Source: UBA6168 sp041741095 (GTDB lineage Bacteria; Bacteroidota; Bacteroidia; Chitinophagales; Saprospiraceae). Taken from it: a stretch of DNA of 64,000 bases. The DNA lies in assembly GCA_041741095.1 (NCBI GenBank), contig JBGSKQ010000093.1, positions 62,001-126,000 on the forward strand, written 5' to 3'. Below are positions 1 through 8,898 of the stretch, piece after piece. The notes under the pieces are model-generated. The model did not search any database. It was given only the letters and a program-made list of their open reading frames with translations, and had not been told where the DNA came from. Each line of letters begins with the position of its first letter. The stretch's first letter is position 1. Made by a program: the position numbers and the translations under genes.

Positions 1-1
1 G

Positions 2-1951
2 GAAGGCGAGCAGACCGCAGACTTGTATGAACTTTATGCTATCAAAAAAGATGCAGGAAAGGACAAGGCTCCATTGGAAGGAGACAGAATAGTGGAAGCT
101 TATGCCAGTCCAGACCCAACCACGGGCGAATTGGCCATCAGCCTGAGCATGGATCAGGAAGGCGCACGTATTTGGGGCGCTATGACGGAAAAAGCGTTTA
201 ACGACAACAACCGTCAAATTGCCATTTCTCTGGATAGTACGATTGTCTCTGCCCCAGCGGTTCAAGCTGCCATTCGTGATGGCCGTTCACAAATCACGGG
301 CAACTTTACAGTACAGGAGGCCCAGGATTTGGCCAATATCCTTCAAATTGGTAAGCTGCCAGCCCGTACGCAAATCATTCAGGAATCATTGGTAGGCCCA
401 TCCTTGGGTGCAGAAAATATCAGCACGAGTTTGAATGCTCTTCTTGTAGGTTTTTTAATGGTATTGGCCTTTATGGTATTCTATTATAGTGGAGGCGGTG
501 TGGTATCCATCGTTGTACTGTTCCTTAACGTGGTTTTCCTGCTTGGCGCAGTTGCTTCTTTTGGAACTGTACTCACTCTGCCGGGTATTGCCGGTATCGT
601 TTTGACGATTGGTATGGCCGTTGACGCCAACGTTATCATTTTTGAAAGGATAAAAGAGGAACTTAGGGCTGGCAAATCTGTAGTGGCGGCTGTAAAAGAT
701 GGATATAAACATTCCTACTCTGCTATTATTGACGGCAACGTAACCACCTTCCTCACCTGCGTAGTTTTGGCAGTATTTGGACTGGGCCCTATTAAGGGTT
801 TTGCAGTGGTACTGATGATAGGTATCATGACCACTTTATTTACCGCAGTACTTGTTAGCCGCTTGCTCATCGAATGGTGGTTAGGCAGGGGAAAAGATCT
901 TTCCTTCTGGACCAATACAACCAAAAATTGGCTCGCCAACCTGAATGTGGATTGGATGAGCAAACGCAAGCGTTTTTACATAGTATCAGCAACCATCACG
1001 GTGTTGGGTATCATTTCGTTTTTTACCCGTGGTTTTGACTTGGGGGTAGATTTCAGGGGAGGCTATTCAGTGAATATTGAATTTGCAGAGGATCCAGGCT
1101 CAGACGCCATCCGGACTGCATTGGCTGGAGTTTTGGAAAAGGAACCAATCGTAAAAGCTGTTGACACAGATAAGACCTATACTATTGTAACGGATTATTT
1201 GGTAAATGATGAGGCCGAAGATGCCCCAGAGCAAGTAGTCAATAAAATACACGAAGGTTTGGCAAGTCTGTCAGGTGGAGTTTCACTGGAAAACTTTAAA
1301 GATTACGATGCGGGCGATGTTACACATGTAACTTCATTTAATAAAGTTGGCCCCACGGTAGCGGACGACCTGCGGGATAGTGCATGGGAATCGGTCATAT
1401 TCGGATTATTGGTTATTTTCTTGTATATCCTTATCCGGTTCTCCAGATGGCAATACAGTTTGGGTGCAGTCATCGCCACGGCCCACGACGCATTGATTGT
1501 AGTGTCCGTGTTTTCGTTGCTTTATGGCATTCTCCCATTTCCAATGGAGGTTGACCAGGCATTTATTGCTGCCATCCTGACCATCATCGGTTATTCTGTA
1601 AACGATACAGTAATTGTATTCGACCGTATCCGTGAAAACTTTAGTCTATTTCCGGAAAGGAGTAAGCACGAGGTGATCAATATGTCAATCAACAGTACCA
1701 TGAGCCGGACGCTGCTCACCAGTTTAACGACTTTGTTTACAGTCTTTATCCTTTGGATTGTCGGCAGCGGAAGCATTAAAGGTTTCGCCTTTGCCCTGGT
1801 AGTTGGTATTGCTGCGGGTACTTATTCTTCGATATTTATCGCATCGCCGATTATGGCCGACCTTTCAAAAGGTGATATCCGTATAACGAAGAAGCAAAAA
1901 GAAGAAGGCGGCAGCAAAAAGACAATTAAGAGGCACATTGCAAAAGCCTAA
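2..1951 (+). CDS. secDF: Protein translocase SecDF, fused SecD-SecF, 5' end cut by window
   Basis: This is the C-terminal 649 residues of a fused SecD-SecF, the RND-like membrane partner of SecYEG that uses the proton gradient to help pull proteins through the membrane. The frame is open to the left edge, so the N-terminus lies outside. The SecD half shows the membrane segments with VDANVIIFERIKEEL and the GPIKGFAVVLMIGI helix. SecF then begins near residue 310 with KRKRFYIVSATITVLG, followed by GVDFRGGY and the signature SVNDTVIVFDRIRENF. A Lys/Arg-rich cytoplasmic tail ends the protein. Fusion of SecD and SecF is usual in Bacteroidota. A strong terminator follows the stop. Confidence 0.97.
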   Translation, partial: EGEQTADLYELYAIKKDAGKDKAPLEGDRIVEAYASPDPTTGELAISLSMDQEGARIWGAMTEKAFNDNNRQIAISLDSTIVSAPAVQAAIRDGRSQITGNFTVQEAQDLANILQIGKLPARTQIIQESLVGPSLGAENISTSLNALLVGFLMVLAFMVFYYSGGGVVSIVVLFLNVVFLLGAVASFGTVLTLPGIAGIVLTIGMAVDANVIIFERIKEELRAGKSVVAAVKDGYKHSYSAIIDGNVTTFLTCVVLAVFGLGPIKGFAVVLMIGIMTTLFTAVLVSRLLIEWWLGRGKDLSFWTNTTKNWLANLNVDWMSKRKRFYIVSATITVLGIISFFTRGFDLGVDFRGGYSVNIEFAEDPGSDAIRTALAGVLEKEPIVKAVDTDKTYTIVTDYLVNDEAEDAPEQVVNKIHEGLASLSGGVSLENFKDYDAGDVTHVTSFNKVGPTVADDLRDSAWESVIFGLLVIFLYILIRFSRWQYSLGAVIATAHDALIVVSVFSLLYGILPFPMEVDQAFIAAILTIIGYSVNDTVIVFDRIRENFSLFPERSKHEVINMSINSTMSRTLLTSLTTLFTVFILWIVGSGSIKGFAFALVVGIAAGTYSSIFIASPIMADLSKGDIRITKKQKEEGGSKKTIKRHIAKA

Positions 1952-1964
1952 AACGGGCTATTCC

Positions 1965-2011
1965 AAATAAAAAACCCCTTGTGAATTATTTTCACAAGGG
2001 GTTTTTTATTT
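1965..2011 (+). terminator. Intrinsic terminator after secDF
   Basis: Perfect 21-bp inverted repeat (1965-1985 against 1991-2011) with a TTATT loop. The core is CCCCTTGTGAA / TTCACAAGGGG, flanked by A and T runs, so it could work in both directions. It begins 14 bp after the secDF stop. Confidence 0.9.
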
Positions 2012-2078
2012 GGCACTATTCTTGCGAAACTAAAGCTCAAGTAAGTTTTGGTTAAAAATTGTAAGATTTGTCAAAATC

Positions 2079-2110
2079 GCCTGAAGTGTTCCTTCAGGCA
2101 TTTTATTTTT
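2079..2110 (+). terminator. Second terminator-like hairpin after secDF
   Basis: Stem GCCTGAAG / CTTCAGGC around a TGTTC loop, followed by a T-rich tract. It lies 127 bp after the secDF stop, with no recognisable gene between it and the first terminator. It may be a backup terminator or the end of a short unannotated transcript from 2012-2078. Confidence 0.5.
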
Positions 2111-2235
2111 ATAGCGGTGCCAAAACAAATGGCCTAAGTGAACGATGAACTTACAAAATATTGATTAAGAGTTTTTTGCAAATCAATTTGACCCATATTG
2201 TTTTTTCAAAAAGAAAATCGGCCCAGGTTTCAACA

Positions 2236-2278
2236 TAAAAAAAGGGAAACAGTGGTATTCACTGCTTCCCTTTTTCAT
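2236..2278 (-). terminator. Terminator of the infC-rpmI-rplT operon
   Basis: Read on the minus strand, GGGAAGCAGTG pairs with CACTGTTTCCC (one G-U pair) and is followed by a T run. It starts about 20 bp after the rplT stop. Confidence 0.85.
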
Positions 2279-2296
2279 TTATAAGAAGTGCCTAAT

Positions 2297-2647
2297 TTAT
2301 TTGTTCGACACAGAATCTACCACCTTTTTGAAGGCATCAGGATGATTGAGGGCCAAGTCGGCCAGCACTTTCCTGTTAAGGTCAATGTTGTTTTTGGCCA
2401 ACTGGTGGATGAGCCTTGAGTAGGTAGTACCAGCTTGCCTTGCACCTGCATTGATACGTGCGATCCATAGGCTGCGGTAAGCACGCTTTTTGAGTTTCCT
2501 GCCCACATAGGCATAGCCCATTGCTTTGTCAACAGCGTTTTTGGCTACTGTCCACACATTTTTCCTGCGGCCAAAGAAACCTTTGGCCATATTGAGTACT
2601 TTTTTGCGCCTTCTACGGGAGGCAACCGCATTTACTGAACGAGGCAT
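2297..2647 (-). CDS. rplT: 50S ribosomal protein L20
   Basis: A 116-residue L20, the normal length. It begins MPRSVNAVASRRRRKKVLN and contains the conserved AKGFFGRRKNVW and RRKLKKRAYRSLWIARINA-like blocks. L20 binds 23S rRNA early in assembly of the large subunit. It is the last gene of infC-rpmI-rplT on the minus strand, 89 bp after rpmI, and is followed by a terminator. In several bacteria L20 represses this operon by binding its mRNA. No leader pseudoknot was identified here, so such control is only a possibility. Confidence 0.97.
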   Translation of the reverse strand: MPRSVNAVASRRRRKKVLNMAKGFFGRRKNVWTVAKNAVDKAMGYAYVGRKLKKRAYRSLWIARINAGARQAGTTYSRLIHQLAKNNIDLNRKVLADLALNHPDAFKKVVDSVSNK

Positions 2648-2736
2648 AATGAAAGAATTTTTTAGTACAGAACAGGGACCCCAAATTTTTGGAGCTCTTG
2701 TGGCCTGAACTCTCGTTAAAAAATCAGGTTTGAAAA

Positions 2737-2934
2737 TTACCCTTTAGCAAGCATACGCTTTACACGTTGCTCGTCCACTGGGTCAACGGTGGTGGAATGC
2801 ACCAGGTTTAATTTGGCTTTCTTGCTCTTGTTCCGCATCATGTGCGAAGTAAAAGCATGAAACCTTTTCACCTTCCCTGAACCGGTCAGGGAAAAGCGCT
2901 TTTTTGCGCCGGAATGGGTTTTCATCTTAGGCAT
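2737..2934 (-). CDS. rpmI: 50S ribosomal protein L35
   Basis: A 65-residue L35 starting MPKMKTHSGAKKRFSLTGSG, the family's conserved N-terminus, and ending in RVKRMLAKG. The open frame extends 13 codons further upstream (MLTFAPPLKKRIV), but no L35 has that extension, so the ATG at 2934 is chosen. It is a small basic large-subunit protein between infC and rplT in the classical gene order. Confidence 0.95.
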   Translation of the reverse strand: MPKMKTHSGAKKRFSLTGSGKVKRFHAFTSHMMRNKSKKAKLNLVHSTTVDPVDEQRVKRMLAKG

Positions 2935-3007
2935 AACTATACGTTTTTTTAAAGGAGGCGCAAAGGTAAGCATCTCCCCATATTATCCAAATGCTGTAAG
3001 TTGAGAA

Positions 3008-3619
3008 TTAGGCGGCAGTGCCTTTCTTTTTCTTGGGTGCCAAGACTACGATCATCCGCTTGCCCTCTAATTTGGGTGGTGCTTCTGGAGTGCCCAACTC
3101 TTCCAGTTCTTTTACGAAACGGTCGAGGAGGTCTTTCCCCCTGTCTTTGAAGACAATCGTCCTGCCATAAAAATGGACATAGGCTTTCACTTTGGCACCT
3201 TCTTCCAAAAAGTTTTTGGCGTGGCGGGTTTTGAATTCAAAGTCGTGATCGTCCGTATTGGGGCCAAAGCGGATTTCCTTCAAAACCGTTTTGACGGCCT
3301 TCGCCTTCATCTCCTTTTCCTTTCTTTTGCGTTCGTAAAGGAATTTGCTGTAATCTGTGAGTCGGCAAACGGGTGGACTGGCGTTGGGAGAAATTTCGAT
3401 CAAGTCGAGGCTGACTTTGTCGGCCCAAAAAAGGGCTTTACGGGTGGGCACTATGCTGCCCGCTTCGATTTTTTCCCCGACTTTTTCCCCGACTTCTTCC
3501 AGGTTTTCCCCGACAAGGCGGATTTCTGGAATGCGGATTTGCTCATTGAGGCGGAACTTGGGTGGTTCCGGCTTCCTACTAAAATTGCTGTTGCTGCGGC
3601 GGAAGGTACTTTTTGCCAA
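3008..3619 (-). CDS. infC: Translation initiation factor IF-3
   Basis: IF-3 binds the 30S subunit, prevents premature joining of 50S and checks the start codon. The N-domain (FRLNEQIRIPEIRLVGENL), linker helix (YERKRKEKEMK) and C-domain (KEIRFGPNTDDHDFEFKTRHA, VKAYVHFYGR) are all present. The frame is open to an ATG at 3697, but those 26 extra residues are unlike IF-3. The TTG at 3619 gives 203 residues and is preferred; infC often uses a rare start codon as part of its own control. An oddity: between ENL and the TRKAL block lies a short extra EVGEKVGEKIEAG stretch made by tandem copies of a 12-bp unit. thrS, the usual upstream partner, is replaced here by clpC. Confidence 0.93.
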   Translation of the reverse strand: MAKSTFRRSNSNFSRKPEPPKFRLNEQIRIPEIRLVGENLEEVGEKVGEKIEAGSIVPTRKALFWADKVSLDLIEISPNASPPVCRLTDYSKFLYERKRKEKEMKAKAVKTVLKEIRFGPNTDDHDFEFKTRHAKNFLEEGAKVKAYVHFYGRTIVFKDRGKDLLDRFVKELEELGTPEAPPKLEGKRMIVVLAPKKKKGTAA

Positions 3620-3703
3620 ATGTTGATTTTTTAGTTTAAAAAAATTGTGAGTGAAATGGAGGCTATTTATGTTGCTTTGAAAATTTTTGGCTAACATCTA
3701 AGC

Positions 3704-3762
3704 CTCAAAAAAGCAACGGCCAATGCCCATTTAGCAAATGTAAGGCATTGACCGTTTTTTTC
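3704..3762 (-). terminator. Terminator between clpC and infC
   Basis: The arms 3716-3727 and 3744-3755 pair (ACGGCCAATGCC with GGCATTGACCGT, one wobble), with T runs on both sides, so it can act in either direction. It ends clpC transcription, implying that infC has its own promoter. The loop contains TACATTTG on the minus strand (3735-3742), which fits a Bacteroidota -7 box and could be that promoter. Confidence 0.75.
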
Positions 3763-3790
3763 CTGATATTTATTACAAAATCGCTTTCAC

Positions 3791-6337
3791 CTATGCTCCA
3801 GTCTTGACTGCTTTGGCAATTGCGATTTTCAATCCTGTCCCTTCTTCGTTCATGACAGCCTCCAGTTGCGTGCCTTCAGGCGGGTTTTCGCTGAGGAGGA
3901 ATTCTGCCAATGGATCTTCAATATACTTCTGTATGGCCCTGTTCAACGGTCGTGCGCCAAACTGGGGATCATAGCCTTTTTCTGCAACGAAATTTTTAGC
4001 TTCATCGGACAAAAGGAGTTGGTAACCCAAGCCTTCCAAACGCTTGAAGACATCTTTCAAGGTGATGTCAATGATCTGGAAGATTTCTTCTTTATCAAGG
4101 CTGTTGAAAATGACAACATCATCAATCCTGTTCAAAAATTCAGGCGCAAAAGTCTTTTTCAGGGCATCCCTTATCACACCTTTTGCGCTGTCTTCTGCCG
4201 CTTCCATCCTTGACTTTGTGGCAAATCCTACACCTTGCCCAAAATCCTTCAACTGGCGAACGCCAATATTGGAGGTCATGATGATCAAGGTGTTTTTGAA
4301 ATCCACTTTGCGGCCTAGGCTGTCTGTTAATTGCCCATCGTCCAGCACTTGCAAAAGGATATTGTAAACATCCGGGTGTGCTTTTTCGATTTCGTCCAAC
4401 AGCACGACAGAGTAGGGCTTGCGGCGAACCCTTTCGGTCAATTGCCCGCCTTCTTCGTAGCCAATGTAGCCTGGAGGCGCGCCAATCAACCTGCTGATGG
4501 AAAATTTCTCCATGTATTCGCTCATATCAATACGTATAAGCGAATCTTCAGAGTCGAATAAGTATCGGGCAAGTGACTTGGCAAGTTCTGTTTTGCCTAC
4601 ACCAGTTGGACCCAGGAAAATAAAGGAACCAATGGGGCGCTTCGGATCTTTCAAGCCGACCCGGTTGCGCTGTATGGCTTTCACAATTTTCACGACGGCT
4701 TCATCCTGGCCGATGATCATCTTTTTGATGTCGTCGCCCATGTGGATGAGTTTTTTGCTCTCGCTTTGGGCAACCCGTTTAACGGGGATGCCCGTCATCA
4801 TGGAAACCACTTCGGCAATGTCTTCTTCCCCAACAGGGTAACGCTTGGTTTTGCTCTCCTCTTCCCATTGCATTTTGGCAAAATCAAGCTGGCGGAGCAG
4901 TTTGCTTTCTTCGTCACGCAAGTCAGCGGCACGCTCGTACTGTTGGTTTTTGACTGCCTGGTTTTTCAGTTCTTTTATCTGTTCTATTTTCTTTTCAAAT
5001 TCCTCGATGTGGCGAGGCACATGTATATTTTTCAAGTGTACCCTGGCGCCCACTTCGTCCATTACATCAATAGCTTTATCTGGCAGGAAACGGTCGCTCA
5101 TGTAGCGGTCGCTCAATTTCACACAAGCCTTGATGGCTTCGTCTGAATAGATGACATTGTGGAACTCCTCGTATTTTTCCTTGATGTTTTCCAAAATGTG
5201 CATGGTGTCATCTGCCGAGGGCGGATCAACCATAACCCTTTGAAAACGGCGATCCAAGGCCCCGTCTTTTTCTATGTATTGGCGGTATTCATCTAATGTG
5301 GAAGCGCCGATGCACTGGAGTTCGCCACGAGCCAAGGCTGGTTTGAAAATATTGGATGCGTCCAAGGAGCCGGTGGCTCCACCTGCACCAACGATAGTGT
5401 GGATTTCATCAATGAAAAGGATAACATCCCTTGATTTTTCCAACTCGTTCATAATGGCCTTCATCCGCTCTTCGAACTGGCCACGGTATTTGGTGCCTGC
5501 AACCAGCGCCGCCAAGTCCAGCATGACGATGCGTTTGTTGAACAAAGTGCGGGGTACCTTTTTCTGGTGAATGCGCAAGGCGAGTCCTTCTACGATGGCT
5601 GTTTTGCCCACGCCCGGTTCGCCTATCAAGATAGGGTTGTTTTTCTTGCGCCGGCTCAGGATTTGTGATACCCGCTCAATCTCTTTCTCCCTGCCTATAA
5701 TAGGATCGAGCTTACCTTCCTCCGCCAAGCGGGTCACGTCCCTGCCGAAATTGTCCAGCACAGGTGTCCTTGATTTCTGTTGGCCCTTGCGTTGCTGTTG
5801 TTGAAAACGGGCATTTTCGTCTTCCTCGTACGAATCGTCGTCGGAAGGTGCCTGCGCATAAGGCTCTACGCTGGAAGGATAGTCATTCTCCTGCCGAACA
5901 TATTCCAATTCCGACTTGTAGATTTCATAATCTATGTCGAATTGGTTGAGGATTCGGCAGGCCGGATTGTCTTTGTGTTTTAAAATGGACAACAACAAGT
6001 GTTCCGGTGAAATCTCGTCGCTCCTAAAAGCCCTGGCCTCCAAAAAAGTCACTTTTAAAACTTTTTCAGCCTGCTTGTTCAGCGGAAGGTTACCCACGTG
6101 GATAGTGGAAGGGCTGGAAGACCTGCGGTTCACAGTTTCTTCAATGATCTGTTGTAGTTCAAGGTAGTCCACATCAAGGGAGTCAAGCACCTTCATGGCG
6201 AGGCTGTTGGGTTCTTTCATCAAGCCAAGGAGCAGGTGCTCGGTGCCTATGAAATCCTGACCAAGCCTGACAGCTTCGTCCCGGCTGACGGAGATTATCC
6301 TTTTGACTTTAGGTGAAAATTTCTTGTCGTTCATCAT
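3791..6337 (-). CDS. clpC: ClpC-type AAA+ unfoldase, ATP-dependent Clp protease ATPase subunit
   Basis: An 848-residue Hsp100 ATPase that unfolds substrates for ClpP. Domains in order: two N-terminal Clp repeats (residues 1-150, SRDEAVRLGQDFIGTEHLLLG); a short acidic Gln-rich linker; AAA+ domain 1 with GEPGVGKTA and the VILFIDEIHTIVGAG Walker B; a middle domain with a UVR-like QQYERAADLRDEE helix, which marks ClpC rather than ClpB; AAA+ domain 2 with GPTGVGKTE and VLLDEIEKAHPD; then the C-terminal domain. A VGF tripeptide after TSNIGVRQLKDFGQG matches the ClpP-docking loop. There are two in-frame ATGs (6337, 6334). No mcsA, mcsB or ctsR lies beside it. Confidence 0.95.
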   Translation of the reverse strand: MMNDKKFSPKVKRIISVSRDEAVRLGQDFIGTEHLLLGLMKEPNSLAMKVLDSLDVDYLELQQIIEETVNRRSSSPSTIHVGNLPLNKQAEKVLKVTFLEARAFRSDEISPEHLLLSILKHKDNPACRILNQFDIDYEIYKSELEYVRQENDYPSSVEPYAQAPSDDDSYEEDENARFQQQQRKGQQKSRTPVLDNFGRDVTRLAEEGKLDPIIGREKEIERVSQILSRRKKNNPILIGEPGVGKTAIVEGLALRIHQKKVPRTLFNKRIVMLDLAALVAGTKYRGQFEERMKAIMNELEKSRDVILFIDEIHTIVGAGGATGSLDASNIFKPALARGELQCIGASTLDEYRQYIEKDGALDRRFQRVMVDPPSADDTMHILENIKEKYEEFHNVIYSDEAIKACVKLSDRYMSDRFLPDKAIDVMDEVGARVHLKNIHVPRHIEEFEKKIEQIKELKNQAVKNQQYERAADLRDEESKLLRQLDFAKMQWEEESKTKRYPVGEEDIAEVVSMMTGIPVKRVAQSESKKLIHMGDDIKKMIIGQDEAVVKIVKAIQRNRVGLKDPKRPIGSFIFLGPTGVGKTELAKSLARYLFDSEDSLIRIDMSEYMEKFSISRLIGAPPGYIGYEEGGQLTERVRRKPYSVVLLDEIEKAHPDVYNILLQVLDDGQLTDSLGRKVDFKNTLIIMTSNIGVRQLKDFGQGVGFATKSRMEAAEDSAKGVIRDALKKTFAPEFLNRIDDVVIFNSLDKEEIFQIIDITLKDVFKRLEGLGYQLLLSDEAKNFVAEKGYDPQFGARPLNRAIQKYIEDPLAEFLLSENPPEGTQLEAVMNEEGTGLKIAIAKAVKTGA

Positions 6338-6817
6338 ATTTTGAAAGTCGCTATTGCGCTTTTTTTGGGATTTGAAGCAATTTTAAGATGAAATGAAGCA
6401 CATTCAAAGTGAATGTGGAAAAAAAGTTTCGTTAATGGTTCAAAACAGACGATAATTCCATCTATCCAACCGCTTTCAAATCCTGCTTTGTAAAGGTTGG
6501 GATGCTTTGATTTGTTGGGTTTGTACTTTGATTTTGAGTAAAAACAGTGCCAGTCATTTGGAATGAAAATCTACATAGGGGCAGTTTTGAACATTGTACC
6601 GGTTTGGGCTGTAAAAATACAGCTAATAAACATTTAACCTACCTGATAGTTTATTAGCTCTATAAGCCGGTGGAAATGCCCCATGGGCGTACATTCTCGA
6701 ACAGCTTTGCAAAAATCAGAATTGTTTGTTTTAACTTAGCGCCCCCAAATGAGTCAACACACATCCCCCACTGCCAAGGTGGCCCTTGGTTTTAATTAAA
6801 TCGGCAAACTTTCATTT
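6338..6817. other. 480-bp intergenic region between divergent clpC and STAS gene
   Basis: Divergent promoter region holding the control regions of clpC (minus) and the STAS/rnz pair (plus). It is AT-rich, with no open frame that looks coding. No clear terminator, exact TAnnTTTG box, heat-shock inverted repeat or riboswitch fold was recognised. Confidence 0.5.
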
Positions 6818-7195
6818 ATGAAATATATCATTGATAAGCAGGAAAGATATGCAGTATTGAATTTGCAGGAGGAAAACCTGAACTCTGTTGTAGCTCCAAG
6901 TTTAAAATCAGAATTGGTCATCCTGTCAAACGAGGGCATCCCGAACCTCATACTCGATCTTTCTAATGTCAAATATGTAGATTCTTCTGGCCTGAGCGCC
7001 ATTCTTACTGCCAACCGTCTGTGGAAAAGCAATGGATTTTTTGTGCTGACGGGCATCAAGCATGATCCTGTACGTAAGCTCATTGAAATTTCGAGGCTGG
7101 ATTCTGTGCTGACCATCCTGCCCACCGCAGAAGAGTCGAAGGATTATATTTTTATGGAGGACCTTGAGCGTACGCTCAAAACAGAAAGTGAGTAA
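6818..7195 (+). CDS. STAS-domain anti-sigma-factor antagonist (SpoIIAA/RsbV-like)
   Basis: A 125-residue single STAS domain. The loop VKYVDSSGLSAIL carries the serine that is phosphorylated in SpoIIAA and RsbV by their partner kinases, and is followed by the amphipathic helix. In this family the unphosphorylated protein binds an anti-sigma kinase and frees a sigma factor. No kinase or sigma gene is nearby, so the partner is unknown. Its last codons overlap the likely start of rnz by 8 bp, suggesting translational coupling. Confidence 0.85.
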   Translation: MKYIIDKQERYAVLNLQEENLNSVVAPSLKSELVILSNEGIPNLILDLSNVKYVDSSGLSAILTANRLWKSNGFFVLTGIKHDPVRKLIEISRLDSVLTILPTAEESKDYIFMEDLERTLKTESE

Positions 7196-8111
7196 ATTTT
7201 GCCTTACCATTCTTGGCGTCAATGCTGCTACGCCGGCCTTCGGGCGCTTCCCAAGCGCCCAGGTATTGCAGGTTGACAATCAATATTTCTTGGTTGACTG
7301 TGGAGAAGGAGCCCAGATCAGGCTGTCCGATTTCAACTTGCCTCGTTTTAAAATCAAACATATTTTTATCAGCCACCTGCATGGCGACCATGTATTTGGC
7401 CTTCCCGGCCTATTGTTTTCCTATGCTTTGAACGCACGGCAGGAGCCATTGCACCTATACTCGCCTCCGGGGTTGAAGGAAATGATCATGGCACAGTTGA
7501 ACCCTAGTGGCAAGCTTGGCTACGAGCTGTTTTTTCATGAATTTGATGCTTCCGGATCGGCGATTGTTTTTGAAAACCAGCAACTCAGCGTCGTTACCAT
7601 TCCCTTGCTGCACCGCATACCTACGGCGGGTTTTCTTTTTAGGGAAAAAGCAAAACCAAGGAACATTTTGCCTGAAATGATTGAAGCTTACCAGTTGACG
7701 ATACCGCAGATCAAAGCGGCCAAATCTGGTACCGATATCCAGTTACCAGATGGCCATGCCATCCCCAATGCGTTGATAACAAAACCACCGGCACCGCCCC
7801 GCAGCTATGCCTATATGTCTGACACGGCTTACCATGAGGAAATTATCCCTTTAATCAAAGGCGTTGACCTTTTGTACCACGAGACCACTTTTTGCCAGGA
7901 TTTAGTGGATACGGCAACCGTCACCATGCACTCTACGGCGCTACAAGCTGGGCAAATCGCCGCAAAAGCGAAAGTCGGCACATTGATTACAGGCCATTAC
8001 TCTTCCCGGTACAAAGAGTTGGAAGTCTTCCAACAAGAAGCTCAAACAGTTTTCCCTAACACTGTCCTTGGTTTGGAGGGGAACGTTTATGAGGTAAAAA
8101 ACCAGGGCTAA
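7188..8111 (+). CDS. rnz: Ribonuclease Z (tRNA 3' endonuclease)
   Basis: A metallo-beta-lactamase-fold endonuclease that trims the 3' end of tRNA precursors. It shows TILGVNAATPAFGRFPSAQ at the N-terminus, the SHLHGDHVFGLPGLL metal motif, the flexible exosite region, YMSDTAY and TGHYSSRY with the remaining ligands. The frame is open from a TTG at 7164, but the family starts just before TILG, so the GTG at 7188 (307 residues) is chosen. That places it 8 bp inside the end of the STAS gene. Its stop overlaps the stop of the convergent Crp/Fnr-type gene by 4 bp. Confidence 0.93.
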   Translation: MSKFCLTILGVNAATPAFGRFPSAQVLQVDNQYFLVDCGEGAQIRLSDFNLPRFKIKHIFISHLHGDHVFGLPGLLFSYALNARQEPLHLYSPPGLKEMIMAQLNPSGKLGYELFFHEFDASGSAIVFENQQLSVVTIPLLHRIPTAGFLFREKAKPRNILPEMIEAYQLTIPQIKAAKSGTDIQLPDGHAIPNALITKPPAPPRSYAYMSDTAYHEEIIPLIKGVDLLYHETTFCQDLVDTATVTMHSTALQAGQIAAKAKVGTLITGHYSSRYKELEVFQQEAQTVFPNTVLGLEGNVYEVKNQG

Positions 8112-8788
8112 GACAGCTTGCCCAAATCCCTTATCAGAATAGTATTCCTATTAAAATAAATGAGGTTTTCTTTTCGCAGGTCGTTTAAGACTGATGTTAC
8201 CGTTTGGCGGGAGGTGCCAGTGATGTTGGCAATATCCTGCTGGGTGAGGCAATGTTTGAACAGCATTTCGTAGCCAACCTTGCGGCCCCTATTCATGGCC
8301 GATTCTTTCAAAAAATCAATGATCCTCGCCCTTGCATCTTTGAAGATCAAAGCTTCCAGCTTCTCTTCCACTTTCAGTAAGCGGGCACCTATCATTTCCA
8401 AAATATTGAGACACAATAGGTGGTTGCTGCGCATAAGCCGTTGAAAATCAGGAATGGACAGGGTACAAAACGCCACATCCTCGTTCATGGTGATGGCGGT
8501 TTCGTGGCGATGTTTTTCGCCTACCAGCCCCAGTTCTCCAAACAAAGTGATCGGGTGAATGATGGTCTTAATAACCTCCCGGCCATCGTTGGAAAGGGTA
8601 CAGCTTTTCACTGTGCCTTTGAACAAAAAATAGACCCGGTCGGAGGGGTCGCCTGTTTCGTAAAGGGTCGTGTACTTCGGCTTCGTCTTGCACTCGATCA
8701 TGGTGCTAAGTTCAGCGAATTCGTGCTCGGTCAAGCCAGTGAACAAAGGGAAATTGCGGAGGATCTCTACAGCATTGGAGGAATTCAT
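8108..8788 (-). CDS. Crp/Fnr-family transcriptional regulator
   Basis: A 226-residue regulator. An N-terminal cyclic-nucleotide-binding fold (LFTGLTEHEFAELS to FGELGLVGEKHRHETA) is followed by a dimerisation helix and a C-terminal winged helix (LTQQDIANITGTSRQTVTSVLNDL). The ATG at 8788 is chosen because it opens the conserved domain; the frame runs 23 codons further upstream. There is no Fnr-type cysteine cluster, so an iron-sulfur sensor is unlikely; the ligand is unknown. A pair of TTGTACAA palindromes lies about 85 bp upstream and may be its own operator. Confidence 0.9.
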   Translation of the reverse strand: MNSSNAVEILRNFPLFTGLTEHEFAELSTMIECKTKPKYTTLYETGDPSDRVYFLFKGTVKSCTLSNDGREVIKTIIHPITLFGELGLVGEKHRHETAITMNEDVAFCTLSIPDFQRLMRSNHLLCLNILEMIGARLLKVEEKLEALIFKDARARIIDFLKESAMNRGRKVGYEMLFKHCLTQQDIANITGTSRQTVTSVLNDLRKENLIYFNRNTILIRDLGKLS

Positions 8789-8872
8789 AAGCAAGGATTT
8801 TTTGTTTTTGGATAATGGTTCCCTGAAACAGACCTTTACCCTGCAAACTTCTTCCAATTTTATTCAAAAAAA

Positions 8873-8898
8873 TTGTACAAATTAGATGCTTTGTACAA
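8873..8898. promoter_or_regulatory. Paired TTGTACAA palindromes, candidate operator
   Basis: Two copies of the self-complementary octamer TTGTACAA (8873-8880 and 8891-8898), centres 18 bp apart. Together they make a larger inverted repeat TTGTACAAA / TTTGTACAA around an 8-nt spacer. They lie in the AT-rich region upstream of the Crp/Fnr-type gene. The geometry suits a dimeric helix-turn-helix protein. The sequence is not the classical CRP or FNR site. Confidence 0.45.

Noticed and set aside
6338..6817. Riboswitch or heat-shock operator upstream of clpC
   Set aside because: No conserved aptamer elements, CIRCE or CtsR-type repeats were found on reading both strands.
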